Shown: positions 45,338 to 55,647, counted from the stretch's first letter. The stretch is 64,000 nucleotides of DNA from Pedosphaera sp. (GCA_025359965.1 JANYDC010000159.1:1-64000); one strand, 5' to 3'. Program-made: numbers and translations. Notes: generated from the sequence alone by a model not told the origin.

Positions 45338-45690
45338 TCAGGCCAAAAGGGCTTTGATCACTTTGGATTCCTCAACCCCGGTCAGGCGCGCATCCAGACC
45401 TTGGGTTTTGAAAGTGAAACGCTGGTGATTCATTCCGAGCAGATGTAACACGGTGGCGTGGAAATCATGAACATTCACAGGGTCTTGGATGATGTTATTG
45501 GAGAACTCATCGGTCTCACCGTAAATAGTGCCGGGCTCCAAACCGCCACCCCTCCTCCACATGGTGAAACAGCGGGGGTGATAATCGCGAAGGTAGTTTT
45601 CTTTGGTGAGACCGCTCTGTGAATAAACCGCGGCCCAGATGATGCGATCGATATCCCTAAAGGTTGACGGTAGTGTTACGGCGGGTTTGG
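45338..45690 (-). pseudogene. Truncated, internally deleted DUF1501 copy
   Basis: The C-terminal 74 residues ([39 protein letters not shown]) are almost identical to the C-terminus of the intact DUF1501 protein encoded at 46078-47544. Further upstream the frame stays open with SQSGLTKENYLRDYHPRCFT, then RDIDRIIWAAVY, which matches the intact protein only if about 30 residues (including WGGEFGRT) are deleted. No N-terminal half exists. It is a decayed duplicate, on the same strand as its parent and about 700 bp away. Confidence 0.85.
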
Positions 45691-45723
45691 GTTGCCCCAG
45701 TGGAGCCTCCGACGCAGCCCATC

Positions 45724-45903
45724 ATGCAGCAGCCCATCCGTAAAACGGTGGGCAGACAGCGCACGGCCGATGAAGCGCTGGCTCATTTAGAAGACCTGAT
45801 TCGATTTCTGAAAGCAAATGTCCCTCAGGCATTCACCAGAATCGAGGGAGACTATTTCCCTGTTCGGAAAACAGTTGGTAAATCTGGCGCAAAGAGGGGG
45901 TGA
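45724..45903 (+). CDS. Small hypothetical protein, possibly a remnant
   Basis: A 59-residue frame from ATG 45724: MQQPIRKTVGRQRTADEALA, then HLEDLIRFLKANVPQAF, ending VRKTVGKSGAKRG. No family is recognised. A damaged second copy exists at 44521-44640, so the sequence was once duplicated with the adjacent DUF1501 end. It may be the N-terminal leftover of a longer gene whose next part continues in another frame (45818-46018). Confidence 0.35.
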   Translation: MQQPIRKTVGRQRTADEALAHLEDLIRFLKANVPQAFTRIEGDYFPVRKTVGKSGAKRG

Positions 45904-46018
45904 TTTTGCGGTGGTGGATGGCCTTGCCGTAATATTTAATGGATATGACCGGCTGACTTTATTCTTCTCAAACAGAATTCCTGGCGCGAAAAAGATAAAT
46001 TGGACATTCTGGCAATGA
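45818..46018 (+). pseudogene. Possible nucleotidyltransferase remnant
   Basis: In the +1 frame relative to the preceding small gene lies FGKQLVNLAQRGGDFAVVDG followed by LAVIFNGYDRLT. It resembles the start of MNT/AbiEii-like nucleotidyltransferases ('..yvvvGGlAvi.hGy.RlT.DiD'), with one Gly changed to Asp and the DxD lost. There is no downstream continuation. Likely debris of a toxin-type or tRNA-modifying nucleotidyltransferase. Confidence 0.3.
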
Positions 46019-46077
46019 AGGAAATCATTGCCAGGGAAGTGGGACAAATCTAATGACTTAAGTCAAAAGCCTGCTAC

Positions 46078-47544
46078 TTACGCCAGTAGCGCTTTGATCA
46101 CCTTCGATTCTTCAACCCCGGTCAACCGACCGTCCAAGCCTTGCGTTTTAAAAGTGAAACGTTGGTGATCCATGCCGAGTAAGTGCAGAACTGTGGCGTG
46201 GAAATCATGAACGTTCACCGGGTCTTTGATGATGTTATAAGAGAACTCGTCAGTCTCACCATAAATGGTACCGGGCTTTGAACCGCCACCCGCCATCCAC
46301 ATGGTGAAACAGCGGGGGTGATGATCGCGTCCGTAGTTTTCTTTGGTGAGACCGCCCTGTGAATAAACCGTGCGCCCAAATTCTCCACCCCACACGATAA
46401 GCGTATCGTCGAGCATGCCCCGGGATTTAAGGTCTTGGACCAAGGCATAACAGGCTTGATCGATATCCTTGCACTGGCTGGGCAGACGACCGGCGATGTT
46501 GCCGTGATTGTCCCAATTGTTGAGGTAAATCTGCACAAACCGCACGCCGCGCTCAACCATGCGGCGGGCCATGAGGGCGCTCTGGGCAAAGGTGCCAGGC
46601 TTCTTCACCTCATCCCCGTACATATTGAGGGTGGCCTCCGATTCTTTCGAGATATCAGTCAGCTCAGGCACGCTGGACTGCATACGAAAAGCCATTTCAT
46701 ATTGCTGAATGCGGGTATGCGTTTCGGGATCGCCCACAATTTTGAAATTCATCTCGTTCAAAGAACGCAATCCATCAAGGGTGCGGCGGCGGACCTTGCC
46801 ATCGACCCCTGGCGGATTGTTGATAAAGAGGATCGGATCGCCCTGACTGCGGAAGGAGACACCGGCATGCTCGCCCGGCAGGTACCCCGAAGACCACAAG
46901 CGCGCGGAGATAGCCTGCAATTGTTCCTTGTTGGTGGGCTGCGCGACCAGCACCACGAAAGTCGGAAGATTCTCGTTAAGCGAACCGAGCCCATAGGAGG
47001 CCCATGCGCCGAGACAGGGTCGTCCGGTGACTTGGTTGCCCGTTTGCAGGTAGGTGATGGCCGGTTCGTGGTTGATGGCGTCAGTGTGCATCGAGCGGAT
47101 GAAGCACATTTCATCGACCATCTTGGCCGTGTTAGGCAGCAGCTCAGTGACCCACATTCCACTCTTGCCGTATTGCTGAAATTTGAACTTAGACGGGGCA
47201 ATGGGAAAGCGGGCCTGCCCCGAGGTCATAGTAGTGAGCCGCTGCCCCATGCGTACCGACTCGGGCAGATCCTTATCGTACCACTCGCCCATGACCGGCT
47301 TGTAATCGAATAGATCGATCTGCGAGGGTCCGCCCACCATGTGGAGGTAAATGACATGCTTGGCCTTGGGCGCAAAATGCGGACCGATGGGCACATGCGC
47401 GCCCAAGGTGGAAGACTTCTTCGCATCCGCCCTGGCAACCCCGGGCATGAGCGAGGCCAAAGCGGCAGTACCCATAAAACTGGCTCCACGCCTCAAAAAC
47501 TGCCGACGGGTTTCAAACTTGATGTAATCGTCAAACACGCTCAT
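46078..47544 (-). CDS. DUF1501 protein, twin-arginine exported
   Basis: The 488-residue protein has an N-terminal [20 protein letters not shown] export signal with twin arginines. The DUF1501 body shows [20 protein letters not shown], then [57 protein letters not shown] and the C-terminal [20 protein letters not shown]. It starts 5 bp after the stop of the PSD1 gene at 47550-50729, so the two form one unit like the pair at 29.4-35.0 kb. Its C-terminal coding region has been copied to 45338-45690. Function is unknown beyond the family link to PSD1 proteins. Confidence 0.93.
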   Translation of the reverse strand: MSVFDDYIKFETRRQFLRRGASFMGTAALASLMPGVARADAKKSSTLGAHVPIGPHFAPKAKHVIYLHMVGGPSQIDLFDYKPVMGEWYDKDLPESVRMGQRLTTMTSGQARFPIAPSKFKFQQYGKSGMWVTELLPNTAKMVDEMCFIRSMHTDAINHEPAITYLQTGNQVTGRPCLGAWASYGLGSLNENLPTFVVLVAQPTNKEQLQAISARLWSSGYLPGEHAGVSFRSQGDPILFINNPPGVDGKVRRRTLDGLRSLNEMNFKIVGDPETHTRIQQYEMAFRMQSSVPELTDISKESEATLNMYGDEVKKPGTFAQSALMARRMVERGVRFVQIYLNNWDNHGNIAGRLPSQCKDIDQACYALVQDLKSRGMLDDTLIVWGGEFGRTVYSQGGLTKENYGRDHHPRCFTMWMAGGGSKPGTIYGETDEFSYNIIKDPVNVHDFHATVLHLLGMDHQRFTFKTQGLDGRLTGVEESKVIKALLA

Positions 47545-47549
47545 AGGGC

Positions 47550-50500
47550 TTACTTGGTCAGGGCCTCGTCAAGGTTCAACAACTGATTGGCCAGCATGGT
47601 GTAGGCTGCCAGCTCCGACGCTGCCAAATCAGCGGCAGGCTTGGATTCACCGACAGAGACCAACGTCTTGGCGTCATCCGCGTCACCCGCATAATGAGCC
47701 AGTAAATCTTTCAGAACCTCCAAAGTGACTCGGCGTTCGGCGGAGCGGAGTGGCCGTGCCAAAATGCGCTTGGCCATGTAATCCACCCGGTCGACGGGAG
47801 ATTTACCACCCTCTTTAATCGTATTCTCCGCGAGTCGGCGGGCCGCCTCGATGAACTGCGGATCGTTCAGAGTGGCCAAAGCCTGGAGGGGCGTGTTGGT
47901 CCGCTCACGCTTGACGGTACACGTCTCTCGATTGGGGGCATTAAGAATGTCCATCGACGCGGGCGGAGCGGTTCGTTTCCAGAAGGTGTACATGGAGCGG
48001 CGATATAGATTATCCCCGGAATCCTGTTTGTACTTGCTGGTGTCACTCTCCGGCATCGCCACCATCTCCCACACGCCCGAAGGCTGATAGGGTTTGACAC
48101 TGGGGCCGCCAATCTTGGGAGAAAGTGTGCCAGACGCGGCCAATGCGTAATCGCGAATCATTTCTGCATCGAGTCGGAAACGGGGGCCACGCGCCAGCAA
48201 CTTGTTTTGCGGATCTTTCTCGGTCTTTTGTGCCGTCGAGACGGACTGTTGGCGATAGGTTGCGGACATCACCATCATTTTGTAGAACCGCTTCACGTCC
48301 CAGCCGTTCTCCCGAAAATCGACAGCCATCCAGTCCAGCAATTCCGGATGGGAGGGCAACTCTCCCATAACGCCAAAATCGCCCGCTGAACGCACCAAAC
48401 CCGCACCGAATATTTCCTGCCAGAACCGGTTGACAGTGACCCGCGCCGTAAGCGGGTTTTCTGGGAGCAACAACCATTTGGCAAAGCCAAGGCGGTTCCT
48501 GGGCAAATCTGAAGGCATCGCATGAAGGGCCTTGGGAACGGCAGCTTCCACCTTGTCTCGGCGCTTGTCGTATTCACCACGGAACAGGACATGCGCCATG
48601 GGAGCATCTCTCTTTTCATCCATCACGTGGGCAATGGTTCCACGCATTTTGATTTCACGCTCGTCTTTCTCAAGCGTGGCGAGGACAGCCTTTTCGGACA
48701 TGTAAACTTTGTCGAAAAGCCGGAGATAAGCGTCGTAGAGAAAGCTCTTTTCCTCATCTGACCGTTTGTCCTCTGCTTTGCGGACCAGCCACGCCATACG
48801 CTGGGATCGACCCAACGACGCAGCGTCCTCTGGACTAAGCGCCTGACTATAGATTCGAACATCCTGCACTCCGGCTTTTTCCAGTTCATCACCGGTCTTG
48901 CGCTGTCCGATTTTGAATGCGGTATCGGTCACAATGGTGTCGCTTAGCTTGTCGCTCTGGCGGTCCGTCTCAGTGGGCTGGCCATCCACATAGATTTTAA
49001 CCCCTTCAGCTTTGCTTGAGCCATCGTAGGTGATCATGACATGAGCCCACTTGCCCGCGTCCAATCGCTTCTTGGAAACCACCTTTAGGGCATTCTCCGG
49101 CCATTTGTTAACCATGTGCGTTCCCGGACGGCCGTCCTCCATCCAAAGATCCCAGCCGCGAAAACCCTTTTCATTATCCATGCGAGCCATCAGCGATCCG
49201 TTCCTATCCTTTTCATCCAGCCTGACCCAGGCACCAAACGAGAAGGCGTTGGTGCGGTCAAAATTTCCGGCATCGAGGATTTCCGGGACGTTATCCTTTG
49301 CCAGCACCAAAGCTGAATCCGAAATCGCACCCGCGACCGCATCAGCGTCATGCGGGAGTTTTAATTCCGAGGACTTCCCGGTGATCATCATCGCGAAATT
49401 GTTTCTATTTGATTCAGTTAGGGAAACCAGAAGGGAAGGCTGCGCTTGAGGAAGGAACCCCAGCAATTGTTCCTGAGTCACCGCCGACTGCCATACAGCA
49501 TAGTCAGGTTTTGCCGACTCCTTACGTTTTTCAACCCGGCCGCGTGCATCATCAGCAAGCGGCTTCAACTCCTCCCACCGGACAATATCCTTAGGGGCGG
49601 GCACGACCACCACCGGAGGAGTGTCCTTTTTGTTCCCGTCCATGGCTGGCTGCGTGGTGTTGTTAAAGAAGGCTGAGAGAGAGTAAAAATCCTTCTGGCT
49701 GATGGGATCAAACTTATGGTCATGACAGACGGCACAGCCTGTGGTCAATCCGAGCCAAACCGCCGAAGTCGCCTCAGTACGGTCTCGCGCATATAGCACG
49801 ATGTACTCTTCGTCGATGGCTCCGCCCTCGCTGGTGGTGATGTTGCAACGATTGAAACCGGTGGCGATTTTCTGATCCAAAGTTGGATTGGGCAGAAGAT
49901 CCCCCGCCAACTGTTCAACGGTAAACTGATCAAAAGGCGTGTTGCGGTTGAAGGCATTGATCACCCAATCACGGTAGGCCCAAATTTCGCGGTAGTTATC
50001 AATGTGGATGCCGTGGGTATCCGCGTACCTAGCGGCGTCCAGCCAGTAACGGGCGCGATGCTCGCCATACGATTTTGAGGCAAGCAACCCGTCGACCAGC
50101 CTTTCGTAGGCTGAAGCTGATTTATCACTCAGGAATCGTTCGACCTGTTCCACAGTTGGGGGAAGGCCGGTTAGGTCCAGACTCAATCGGCGTGCCAGTG
50201 TTCTGCGGTCCGCCTCCGGCGCCGGCTTCAAACCCTCTTTTTCCAACCGGGCCATGATAAAGGCGTCGATGGGATTACGAACCCAATTGTCGCGTGACCC
50301 TTTTGGCAAAGGCGGTTTTTGCGGCGCAAGAAGAGACCAATGCGCCTCATATTTTGCTCCCTGGGCAATCCAGTTTCGCAATAGCTCTAATTGTTGGGGA
50401 GTTACAGCCTTCTTGGTCTTAACCGGAGGCATCCGGTCATCCTCATCCTTGGTCAGCAGGCGCTTGATCATTTCACTCTCATCGACCTTGCCGGGGATGA

Positions 50501-50729
50501 TGGCGGGGTTGCTGCCCTTGTGTGAGGCAATAGCGTCCTCGAAATGATCCAAGCGCAGGCTGGCCTTGCGCGAAGCGGAATCCGCGCCGTGGCATGAAAA
50601 ACAATTGTCAGCCAGAATGGGTCGGATATCCCGGTTGTATTCCACGCCTTTCATCGCGGCGGCAACCTGAACGGGCAAGGCAGCAAAAACTGCGGCTATT
50701 GCGAGAATACCTATGGAAAACGGTTTCAT
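47550..50729 (-). CDS. PSD1-type cytochrome protein (DUF1549, DUF1553) with internal LamG domain
   Basis: The 1,059-residue exported protein has a signal peptide ([20 protein letters not shown]). Its cytochrome domain has haem motif CFSCH (Cys43-His47) and a DRMPP methionine region. DUF1549 lies at about 140-400 ([20 protein letters not shown]; second Cxx[13 protein letters not shown] near 331). A LamG-like domain at about 490-630 ([31 protein letters not shown]) is inserted before DUF1553 (about 740-970, [20 protein letters not shown]). The gene at 29441 carries its LamG domain at the C-terminus instead. It is directly followed by the DUF1501 gene. Envelope location and redox capacity are clear; the substrate is not. 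Confidence 0.93.
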   Translation of the reverse strand: MKPFSIGILAIAAVFAALPVQVAAAMKGVEYNRDIRPILADNCFSCHGADSASRKASLRLDHFEDAIASHKGSNPAIIPGKVDESEMIKRLLTKDEDDRMPPVKTKKAVTPQQLELLRNWIAQGAKYEAHWSLLAPQKPPLPKGSRDNWVRNPIDAFIMARLEKEGLKPAPEADRRTLARRLSLDLTGLPPTVEQVERFLSDKSASAYERLVDGLLASKSYGEHRARYWLDAARYADTHGIHIDNYREIWAYRDWVINAFNRNTPFDQFTVEQLAGDLLPNPTLDQKIATGFNRCNITTSEGGAIDEEYIVLYARDRTEATSAVWLGLTTGCAVCHDHKFDPISQKDFYSLSAFFNNTTQPAMDGNKKDTPPVVVVPAPKDIVRWEELKPLADDARGRVEKRKESAKPDYAVWQSAVTQEQLLGFLPQAQPSLLVSLTESNRNNFAMMITGKSSELKLPHDADAVAGAISDSALVLAKDNVPEILDAGNFDRTNAFSFGAWVRLDEKDRNGSLMARMDNEKGFRGWDLWMEDGRPGTHMVNKWPENALKVVSKKRLDAGKWAHVMITYDGSSKAEGVKIYVDGQPTETDRQSDKLSDTIVTDTAFKIGQRKTGDELEKAGVQDVRIYSQALSPEDAASLGRSQRMAWLVRKAEDKRSDEEKSFLYDAYLRLFDKVYMSEKAVLATLEKDEREIKMRGTIAHVMDEKRDAPMAHVLFRGEYDKRRDKVEAAVPKALHAMPSDLPRNRLGFAKWLLLPENPLTARVTVNRFWQEIFGAGLVRSAGDFGVMGELPSHPELLDWMAVDFRENGWDVKRFYKMMVMSATYRQQSVSTAQKTEKDPQNKLLARGPRFRLDAEMIRDYALAASGTLSPKIGGPSVKPYQPSGVWEMVAMPESDTSKYKQDSGDNLYRRSMYTFWKRTAPPASMDILNAPNRETCTVKRERTNTPLQALATLNDPQFIEAARRLAENTIKEGGKSPVDRVDYMAKRILARPLRSAERRVTLEVLKDLLAHYAGDADDAKTLVSVGESKPAADLAASELAAYTMLANQLLNLDEALTK

Positions 50730-50873
50730 TCTTGAGTCTCAAATTTCGTGTTCCTCGCTCTTCCGAGCAACAAAAAACCACGAATGAAGGCAAACAAATT
50801 GGACGCCGAAGATCGGTTTTCCATTCAGAAAATTCAGCCTTGGTATCGGATGTAACCTGCACCAATGGGTCGA

Positions 50874-51956
50874 CTATTTGCCGTTTGCGTCGAGGATTCG
50901 GTAGAGCCGGGGCGAGAGTATCTTGGACGATGTGTCACTGATGGTGACGTAATCACTGTCCGTCCGCACAAAACCGGGAAGAGCAGTCCATGCGCCGCTG
51001 CTGATATTCGATCGGAATTGAAGCATGTAACTGACTCCTGGCACAGCTTTGGCGGTCACCACTGGATCTCGGCCTTCGATAGAAATCACAGGTGAAAGCT
51101 CTCTGACACGGAAGAACCTGGCAGGGCCATCCATCTTGTCCTGCCAAGTCAACACACCATTGGTAACGTTTTCCACCACCTTAATTCTGTTCCATTGCCC
51201 CAAAACGCCTCCGGCAGCCGATTCAATGGCATAACGTTGATTCGGCTTCACGCGGGCTTGAAATTGAAATCCACCCCCGCTGGCCAACTTGTTGGTGGTG
51301 ATGACCGCAGTGGCGTTTGTTGCCACTTTTGCCAGGATTTTAACAGCAAAGTTGCCCGAAAACCCGACGGCGGTACTCTGCAGGCTCCAATTAGTTGTTT
51401 CATTGGTCGATCTTATCCAGAAATCACGATAACTCTGTCCTACTACCACAGACCCGTTCGACACACCTCCATAGTAGGGCAAGCCCGCATGGTCGTTGAT
51501 ATCGTTGGCAAAACCCACAAATTCGACGGTCCAAGTAAAACGGTCCGGAACCGATATGCCCGGAAGACTTAAAATGAAGCTTCCTCCTTGGGAAAGCGTC
51601 AGGTCAGGGCTCTGATAAATCAGGGTTCCCGGATCAGTCCAATACGCACCTTTGTTGAAACCATCGTTGGCGTAAAAACGAATGCGGGCTTTGCGCGTGG
51701 CGTTGGTGGGAAATTTGGCATAGTATTCAAACGTAAAATCGGTAATCACACGAGCGACTCCCCCGAGCGCCAATTCATCGCCGAACTCCAACCAACTCGA
51801 ACTCCAGTTCTGACCTCCCCCACGGTTGGCGGAATTATCAAAAACAACCTCCTTGCGCTGGGCCAGTGAGGTCTGGACAAGCAAAAGCAGGACCGCCGCA
51901 ACCCAGAGGAAAAAAAGGCTGGGGTGCCGCGAGGTCAATTGATTAAACTTCCGCAT
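50874..51956 (-). CDS. Secreted hypothetical protein
   Basis: The 360-residue protein has a long signal peptide (about residues 14-33, FFLWVAAVLLLLVQTSLAQ). The first half, FDNSANRGGGQNWSSSWLEF through FTFEYYAKFPTNATRKARIR, is a beta-sandwich pattern I know from secreted Verrucomicrobial and Planctomycete proteins that start with a 'yDn' phrase. The second half carries two QFQARVKPNQRYAIESAAGG / SYMLQFRSNISSG units, the 'Y.lq.s.dl..W' motif common at the ends of such proteins. No enzymatic residues are seen. It lies in a minus-strand run, 98 bp after the FG-GAP gene and 144 bp before the PSD1 gene. Confidence 0.72.
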   Translation of the reverse strand: MRKFNQLTSRHPSLFFLWVAAVLLLLVQTSLAQRKEVVFDNSANRGGGQNWSSSWLEFGDELALGGVARVITDFTFEYYAKFPTNATRKARIRFYANDGFNKGAYWTDPGTLIYQSPDLTLSQGGSFILSLPGISVPDRFTWTVEFVGFANDINDHAGLPYYGGVSNGSVVVGQSYRDFWIRSTNETTNWSLQSTAVGFSGNFAVKILAKVATNATAVITTNKLASGGGFQFQARVKPNQRYAIESAAGGVLGQWNRIKVVENVTNGVLTWQDKMDGPARFFRVRELSPVISIEGRDPVVTAKAVPGVSYMLQFRSNISSGAWTALPGFVRTDSDYVTISDTSSKILSPRLYRILDANGK

Positions 51957-52054
51957 TAAACCAAATTATTATTCAACGTGAGATAGCATCGGCAAGCGCA
52001 CAAACACCTTAAACGGTGATGTTTACCTCGTCGCAACAATATTGCCCTCATGGT

Positions 52055-55000
52055 TCATTTTCCCGGCGAGGCCTTCCAGAGCGAAAGTTTTGCGCCATAC
52101 CTTCCTACCACCACATCCGCGCGTCCATCCCCATCAAAATCACTGATCGAAACCGATCGTTGCTCGCCGTCGATAAGCATGCCGCTTTCGACAGAAGACA
52201 ACGGTTTCCATCCGCCTTTTCCGTTGCCCAAGAGAACCAATCCACGACCCGCGTCGCAGCGTGAGGCGTCCGGGCGCATCTGGAAGAAATTCTGGGCCAA
52301 CACCAAATCAGAGTGCCCATCCCCGTCAATGTCTCCGGATGCCAGAGCCATGACAGGAGAAAATTGAGCTTCAATAGGCAGAGGCACAGCCTCAAAATAA
52401 CTGCCACGATTGAGCAGAACCAGCGAATCAAGCACATCGGCGCGAACTATTTTGAGCCGAACCCGCGCCCTGTCGAATATTTGGTCCAGATTCAGGGAGG
52501 CAAACTCGGCGTGCGAGGAAAACATCTCTTTCAACCCAGGCCATCCTTTGGCGAGATGGTTGAGGTTTCTTCGGGGCAGAAGCGGCCCGCCAATGACATC
52601 GCGAGTGGTCTCCACGACCAAAATTCCAGGCGCATCACTCACCTCGCCAAAATACCATTCCAAGCCGCCGGTGCTTCCTGATTCCCAGGGAGTGTTCCTT
52701 CCCCAGTTGCCAAGCACCAGATCGGGCCTGCCATCCTCATTCAGATCGGCGGATATAATACTGGTCCACCAGCCCGATAGGCTGCCCAATCCCCATTGCG
52801 GAGTTGTTTGTATCCACGCACCTGCGCTAAATTGGAAGACCATGGGACGAGCCCACTCCCCCACGACGACCAACTCCCGCGTGCCATCACCGTTGAGATC
52901 GACAAAAACAGCACTAGACACCAAACCCAAATCCCCCAGCACGGCGCTCGCATTTCCATCCAGCACCCATGTCGTGCCGGTCCACCTGAGCAGTGCGGAG
53001 CGAGAAGGCTCAGGCCAGCGCCCAGTTTTGGCTCCCCCACCCACCAAAGCCCACCACCCTGCCCCTCCACTCACATCTCCCACCACCACGCACGAAGGAT
53101 GCGTGTCAGGAAGAGGCAAAGTCTGAACCTCGGCCAATGGACGGTTTTGCCATTCTCCCCAAACCCATCTCCCTCCTCCCTCCTCAGCGGCTTCAAGACG
53201 GCCCATCAACCGTTTCTCCATGCTCTGCCAAGCCCCCAAGCCGACAATCGTTCCGCCGCCTCCTTTGGCCAACTGGCCAATGTCCACCGATTTCCATTGT
53301 GCCCCTTCAAAGCGATCGAGCCGAAGCTCTCCGTCCTGCCCGGATGAATTCCACAACTCACGCCCGGCAGCGCTGGTCCATTCCGGCGCCAACATCGCCG
53401 GTCCAGACGCGGAAATCTGCCGCGGCAGCGAGGGCTGAATCTCAAAGTCTCGCATATTCGGCGGTTCATGCCGTCTTTCAGGCGCATCGGTCCAGCGTTG
53501 AAGCAGCGGTTGCGCTGGCGATGGAGCGGCCACCGACGCGCTCAATGATCCGCTTTCGGAGATCGCACAGAGTGAATTGGCCTCAACACCCTTCCATTCC
53601 GTGACACGGCCACTGCGCCAGCGTACCTCCACATCCAATTTCTGGTCGGGACCAAAAGCAGCAAACGTCCTCATCATCTCGGAGCCGGATAGATAATGCC
53701 CGCCGCAGATAATCTCCTGCTGTTGCACCATCCCTGCACCTTTCACAAAAATAGTTGCCCCCACTCCGTTTGAGTTGGGAGACAAGCCACGAAGACGCAC
53801 GGCGAGACGGGGCGCGCTGCTGTCATTCCTGAAAAAAAGCGGTTCTCCATTGAGGGAGTTCATCACCAAATCCATGTCACCGTCTCCATCCAAATCCCCG
53901 GCGGCCATGCCTTGTGTGATGTTTGTGGCGGCCAACCCCCACCGCGCGGCCGCTTCCTCAAATCGAAGGTTGTGCAAATTTCTGAAGGCTACCTTGGGGA
54001 TGGACAGGGGTTGCGGACCGGTCGGAAGGTTCGCGATATCCAGATTGTTCATGTCCCGCAGGTTTCCGTTGGAAATTAGGATGTCCTCATATCCATCAAG
54101 GTCGACATCAAGGAACATTACGGTCCAAGACCAATCGCTCGCCTCGACGCCGGCCAGTTGGGCGATCTCGGCATAGGTCCCATCGCCCCGGTTCAAATAC
54201 AGGCAATTCCGTGCCACCTGTTCAACCTCGACGTCATCACCAGGTCTTCGGTTGCCTTGCAAAAAATTAGGCTGCTGCTCCATTTGTCGACGATGTCCTC
54301 GCGGCATCATCTCCACGGTCATGATATCCATTAGCCCATCCCTGTTGATGTCAGCCGCATCAACCCCCATCGAGGCGAAGCAAAGGGTGCGAAAAGCTGA
54401 AGCCGGAGCCGCCTTGAATCGACCGTCTCCCGTATTTAACCAAAGACGGTCGGGTGTTTGGAAATCGTTGCAAACATAGATGTCCGGCAGGCCATCCCCG
54501 TTGAAATCACGCATCTGAACCGCCAACCCAAAATCCCATGGAACCGCCAATTTTTCGCCGCTCCAGGCATTAAAAGCGTCCTCCCATTTCAAAGGCGAAA
54601 ATCGTCCGCCCCCCAAATTGTGCATGGCCCAGTCCGGCTCTCCGAACTCCGTCAATTTGCCATCAATAATTTTCGCGCGCCGTGCGTGGCGGCCGAGCAC
54701 CAAAGTCTCCCCGTTCACCACCTTGGTGCTTACTTGAATATGATCCCCCCCAATGGATTCCAAACCAAAATTGGCCACATACAAATCCAATAATCCATCA
54801 CCGTCCCAGTCCGCCATCGCCATCGAAGTCATGTTGCCGCGCCCGAGCAACCCGGCCGCGATGGTGATATTAGTGAACCCTTTGCCGGCCAGATTTAGAA
54901 ACACTGCGTTTGGCCCTCCGAAACCGGTCACCAGCAGATCCAGCCAACCGTCTCCGTTCAAATCTCCAAACAAGGCCCCGGTCGATGCCTGCCCCCCGCA

Positions 55001-55348
55001 ACCCACACCCATTCGATCCGTGACATCCTCGAATCTCCACCCGCCGAGGTTGCGATAGAGGGCGTTGCGTCCACCCTTGTTGCAAAGGTAAACATCCAGC
55101 TTTCCGTCCCCGTCAAAATCACCCAGCGCAACACCGGATCCATTCAAAGAATAGCGTCGGGAGTGTAAAAGCGCTTCTGGAAGAGTGTTGGCAAAAGCCA
55201 CCCCCAGCGACGCATTGTCCATACGCGTAAATCCACCCCCAGGCCGCCCGGTGACGGTTAAGGGTGTGCCGCTGGCACCGTGGGCAAGTATTAGACTGGC
55301 GAACCACCCGGCAAGAGAAAGCCATACGCGGCTTCGAAGCAATTCCAT
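52055..55348 (-). CDS. Secreted FG-GAP/VCBS propeller protein with ASPIC/UnbV domain
   Basis: The 1,097-residue protein has a signal peptide and at least eleven FG-GAP calcium-loop repeats (DFDGDGKLDVYL, DLNGDGWLDLLV, DWDGDGLLDLYV, DFNGDGLPDIYV, DINRDGLMDIMT, DLDGDGDMDLVM, DLNGDGTRELVV, DLNEDGRPDLVL, DIDGDGHSDLVL, DFDGDGRADVVV and others). An ASPIC/UnbV domain sits in the middle (SNGVGATIFVKG; GGHYLSGSEMMRTFAAFGPD; about residues 520-620). Propellers thus lie on both sides of ASPIC, as in CRTAC1-like proteins that bind calcium and other macromolecules. It heads a minus-strand run of exported proteins reaching 46 kb. Confidence 0.92.
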   Translation of the reverse strand: MELLRSRVWLSLAGWFASLILAHGASGTPLTVTGRPGGGFTRMDNASLGVAFANTLPEALLHSRRYSLNGSGVALGDFDGDGKLDVYLCNKGGRNALYRNLGGWRFEDVTDRMGVGCGGQASTGALFGDLNGDGWLDLLVTGFGGPNAVFLNLAGKGFTNITIAAGLLGRGNMTSMAMADWDGDGLLDLYVANFGLESIGGDHIQVSTKVVNGETLVLGRHARRAKIIDGKLTEFGEPDWAMHNLGGGRFSPLKWEDAFNAWSGEKLAVPWDFGLAVQMRDFNGDGLPDIYVCNDFQTPDRLWLNTGDGRFKAAPASAFRTLCFASMGVDAADINRDGLMDIMTVEMMPRGHRRQMEQQPNFLQGNRRPGDDVEVEQVARNCLYLNRGDGTYAEIAQLAGVEASDWSWTVMFLDVDLDGYEDILISNGNLRDMNNLDIANLPTGPQPLSIPKVAFRNLHNLRFEEAAARWGLAATNITQGMAAGDLDGDGDMDLVMNSLNGEPLFFRNDSSAPRLAVRLRGLSPNSNGVGATIFVKGAGMVQQQEIICGGHYLSGSEMMRTFAAFGPDQKLDVEVRWRSGRVTEWKGVEANSLCAISESGSLSASVAAPSPAQPLLQRWTDAPERRHEPPNMRDFEIQPSLPRQISASGPAMLAPEWTSAAGRELWNSSGQDGELRLDRFEGAQWKSVDIGQLAKGGGGTIVGLGAWQSMEKRLMGRLEAAEEGGGRWVWGEWQNRPLAEVQTLPLPDTHPSCVVVGDVSGGAGWWALVGGGAKTGRWPEPSRSALLRWTGTTWVLDGNASAVLGDLGLVSSAVFVDLNGDGTRELVVVGEWARPMVFQFSAGAWIQTTPQWGLGSLSGWWTSIISADLNEDGRPDLVLGNWGRNTPWESGSTGGLEWYFGEVSDAPGILVVETTRDVIGGPLLPRRNLNHLAKGWPGLKEMFSSHAEFASLNLDQIFDRARVRLKIVRADVLDSLVLLNRGSYFEAVPLPIEAQFSPVMALASGDIDGDGHSDLVLAQNFFQMRPDASRCDAGRGLVLLGNGKGGWKPLSSVESGMLIDGEQRSVSISDFDGDGRADVVVGRYGAKLSLWKASPGK

Positions 55349-55360
55349 GTGAGATACCAG

Positions 55361-55389
55361 AGTATCGGCACAATGCCCGCGAAATTCAA
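55361..55389 (-). promoter_or_regulatory. Possible sigma70-type promoter of the FG-GAP gene
   Basis: On the minus strand TTGAAT (55384-55389), a 17-bp spacer and GATACT (55361-55366) lie just upstream of the ATG at 55348. A transcript from here would have almost no leader, which is why confidence is low. Confidence 0.25.
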
Positions 55390-55459
55390 TTTTGAAATGG
55401 AATAGGCAAAACTATATGTCGCGAGACCGAATTCTTCACGGTGCCTCATACCTGCATCG

Positions 55460-55576
55460 CCCGCTGCGGAGCGGCAACTCAGTGACTCGCGGCAATGCCA
55501 GAACTCAAAACGGACCCTCCCATCCAGTGGCGCTCTCGGTGTTCGAAACCGCTGCGGGACGCAGACCGGCGCTCCA
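55460..55576 (+). repeat. Composite dispersed repeat, copy 2
   Basis: Two blocks shared with 39819-39929: CGCTGCGGAGCGGCAACTCA..GACTCGCGGCAATGCCAGAAC and GCTGCGGGACGCAGACCGGC GCTCC. This copy is more diverged and its hairpin imperfect. It occupies most of the gap between the divergent FG-GAP and ABC transporter genes. Confidence 0.7.
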
Positions 55577-55647
55577 AGGAGCGTGGTTTACAACAATTGC
55601 CCACTGGATAATCTCATGCTTTCCGGCCACAGTTGGGATCAATCATC

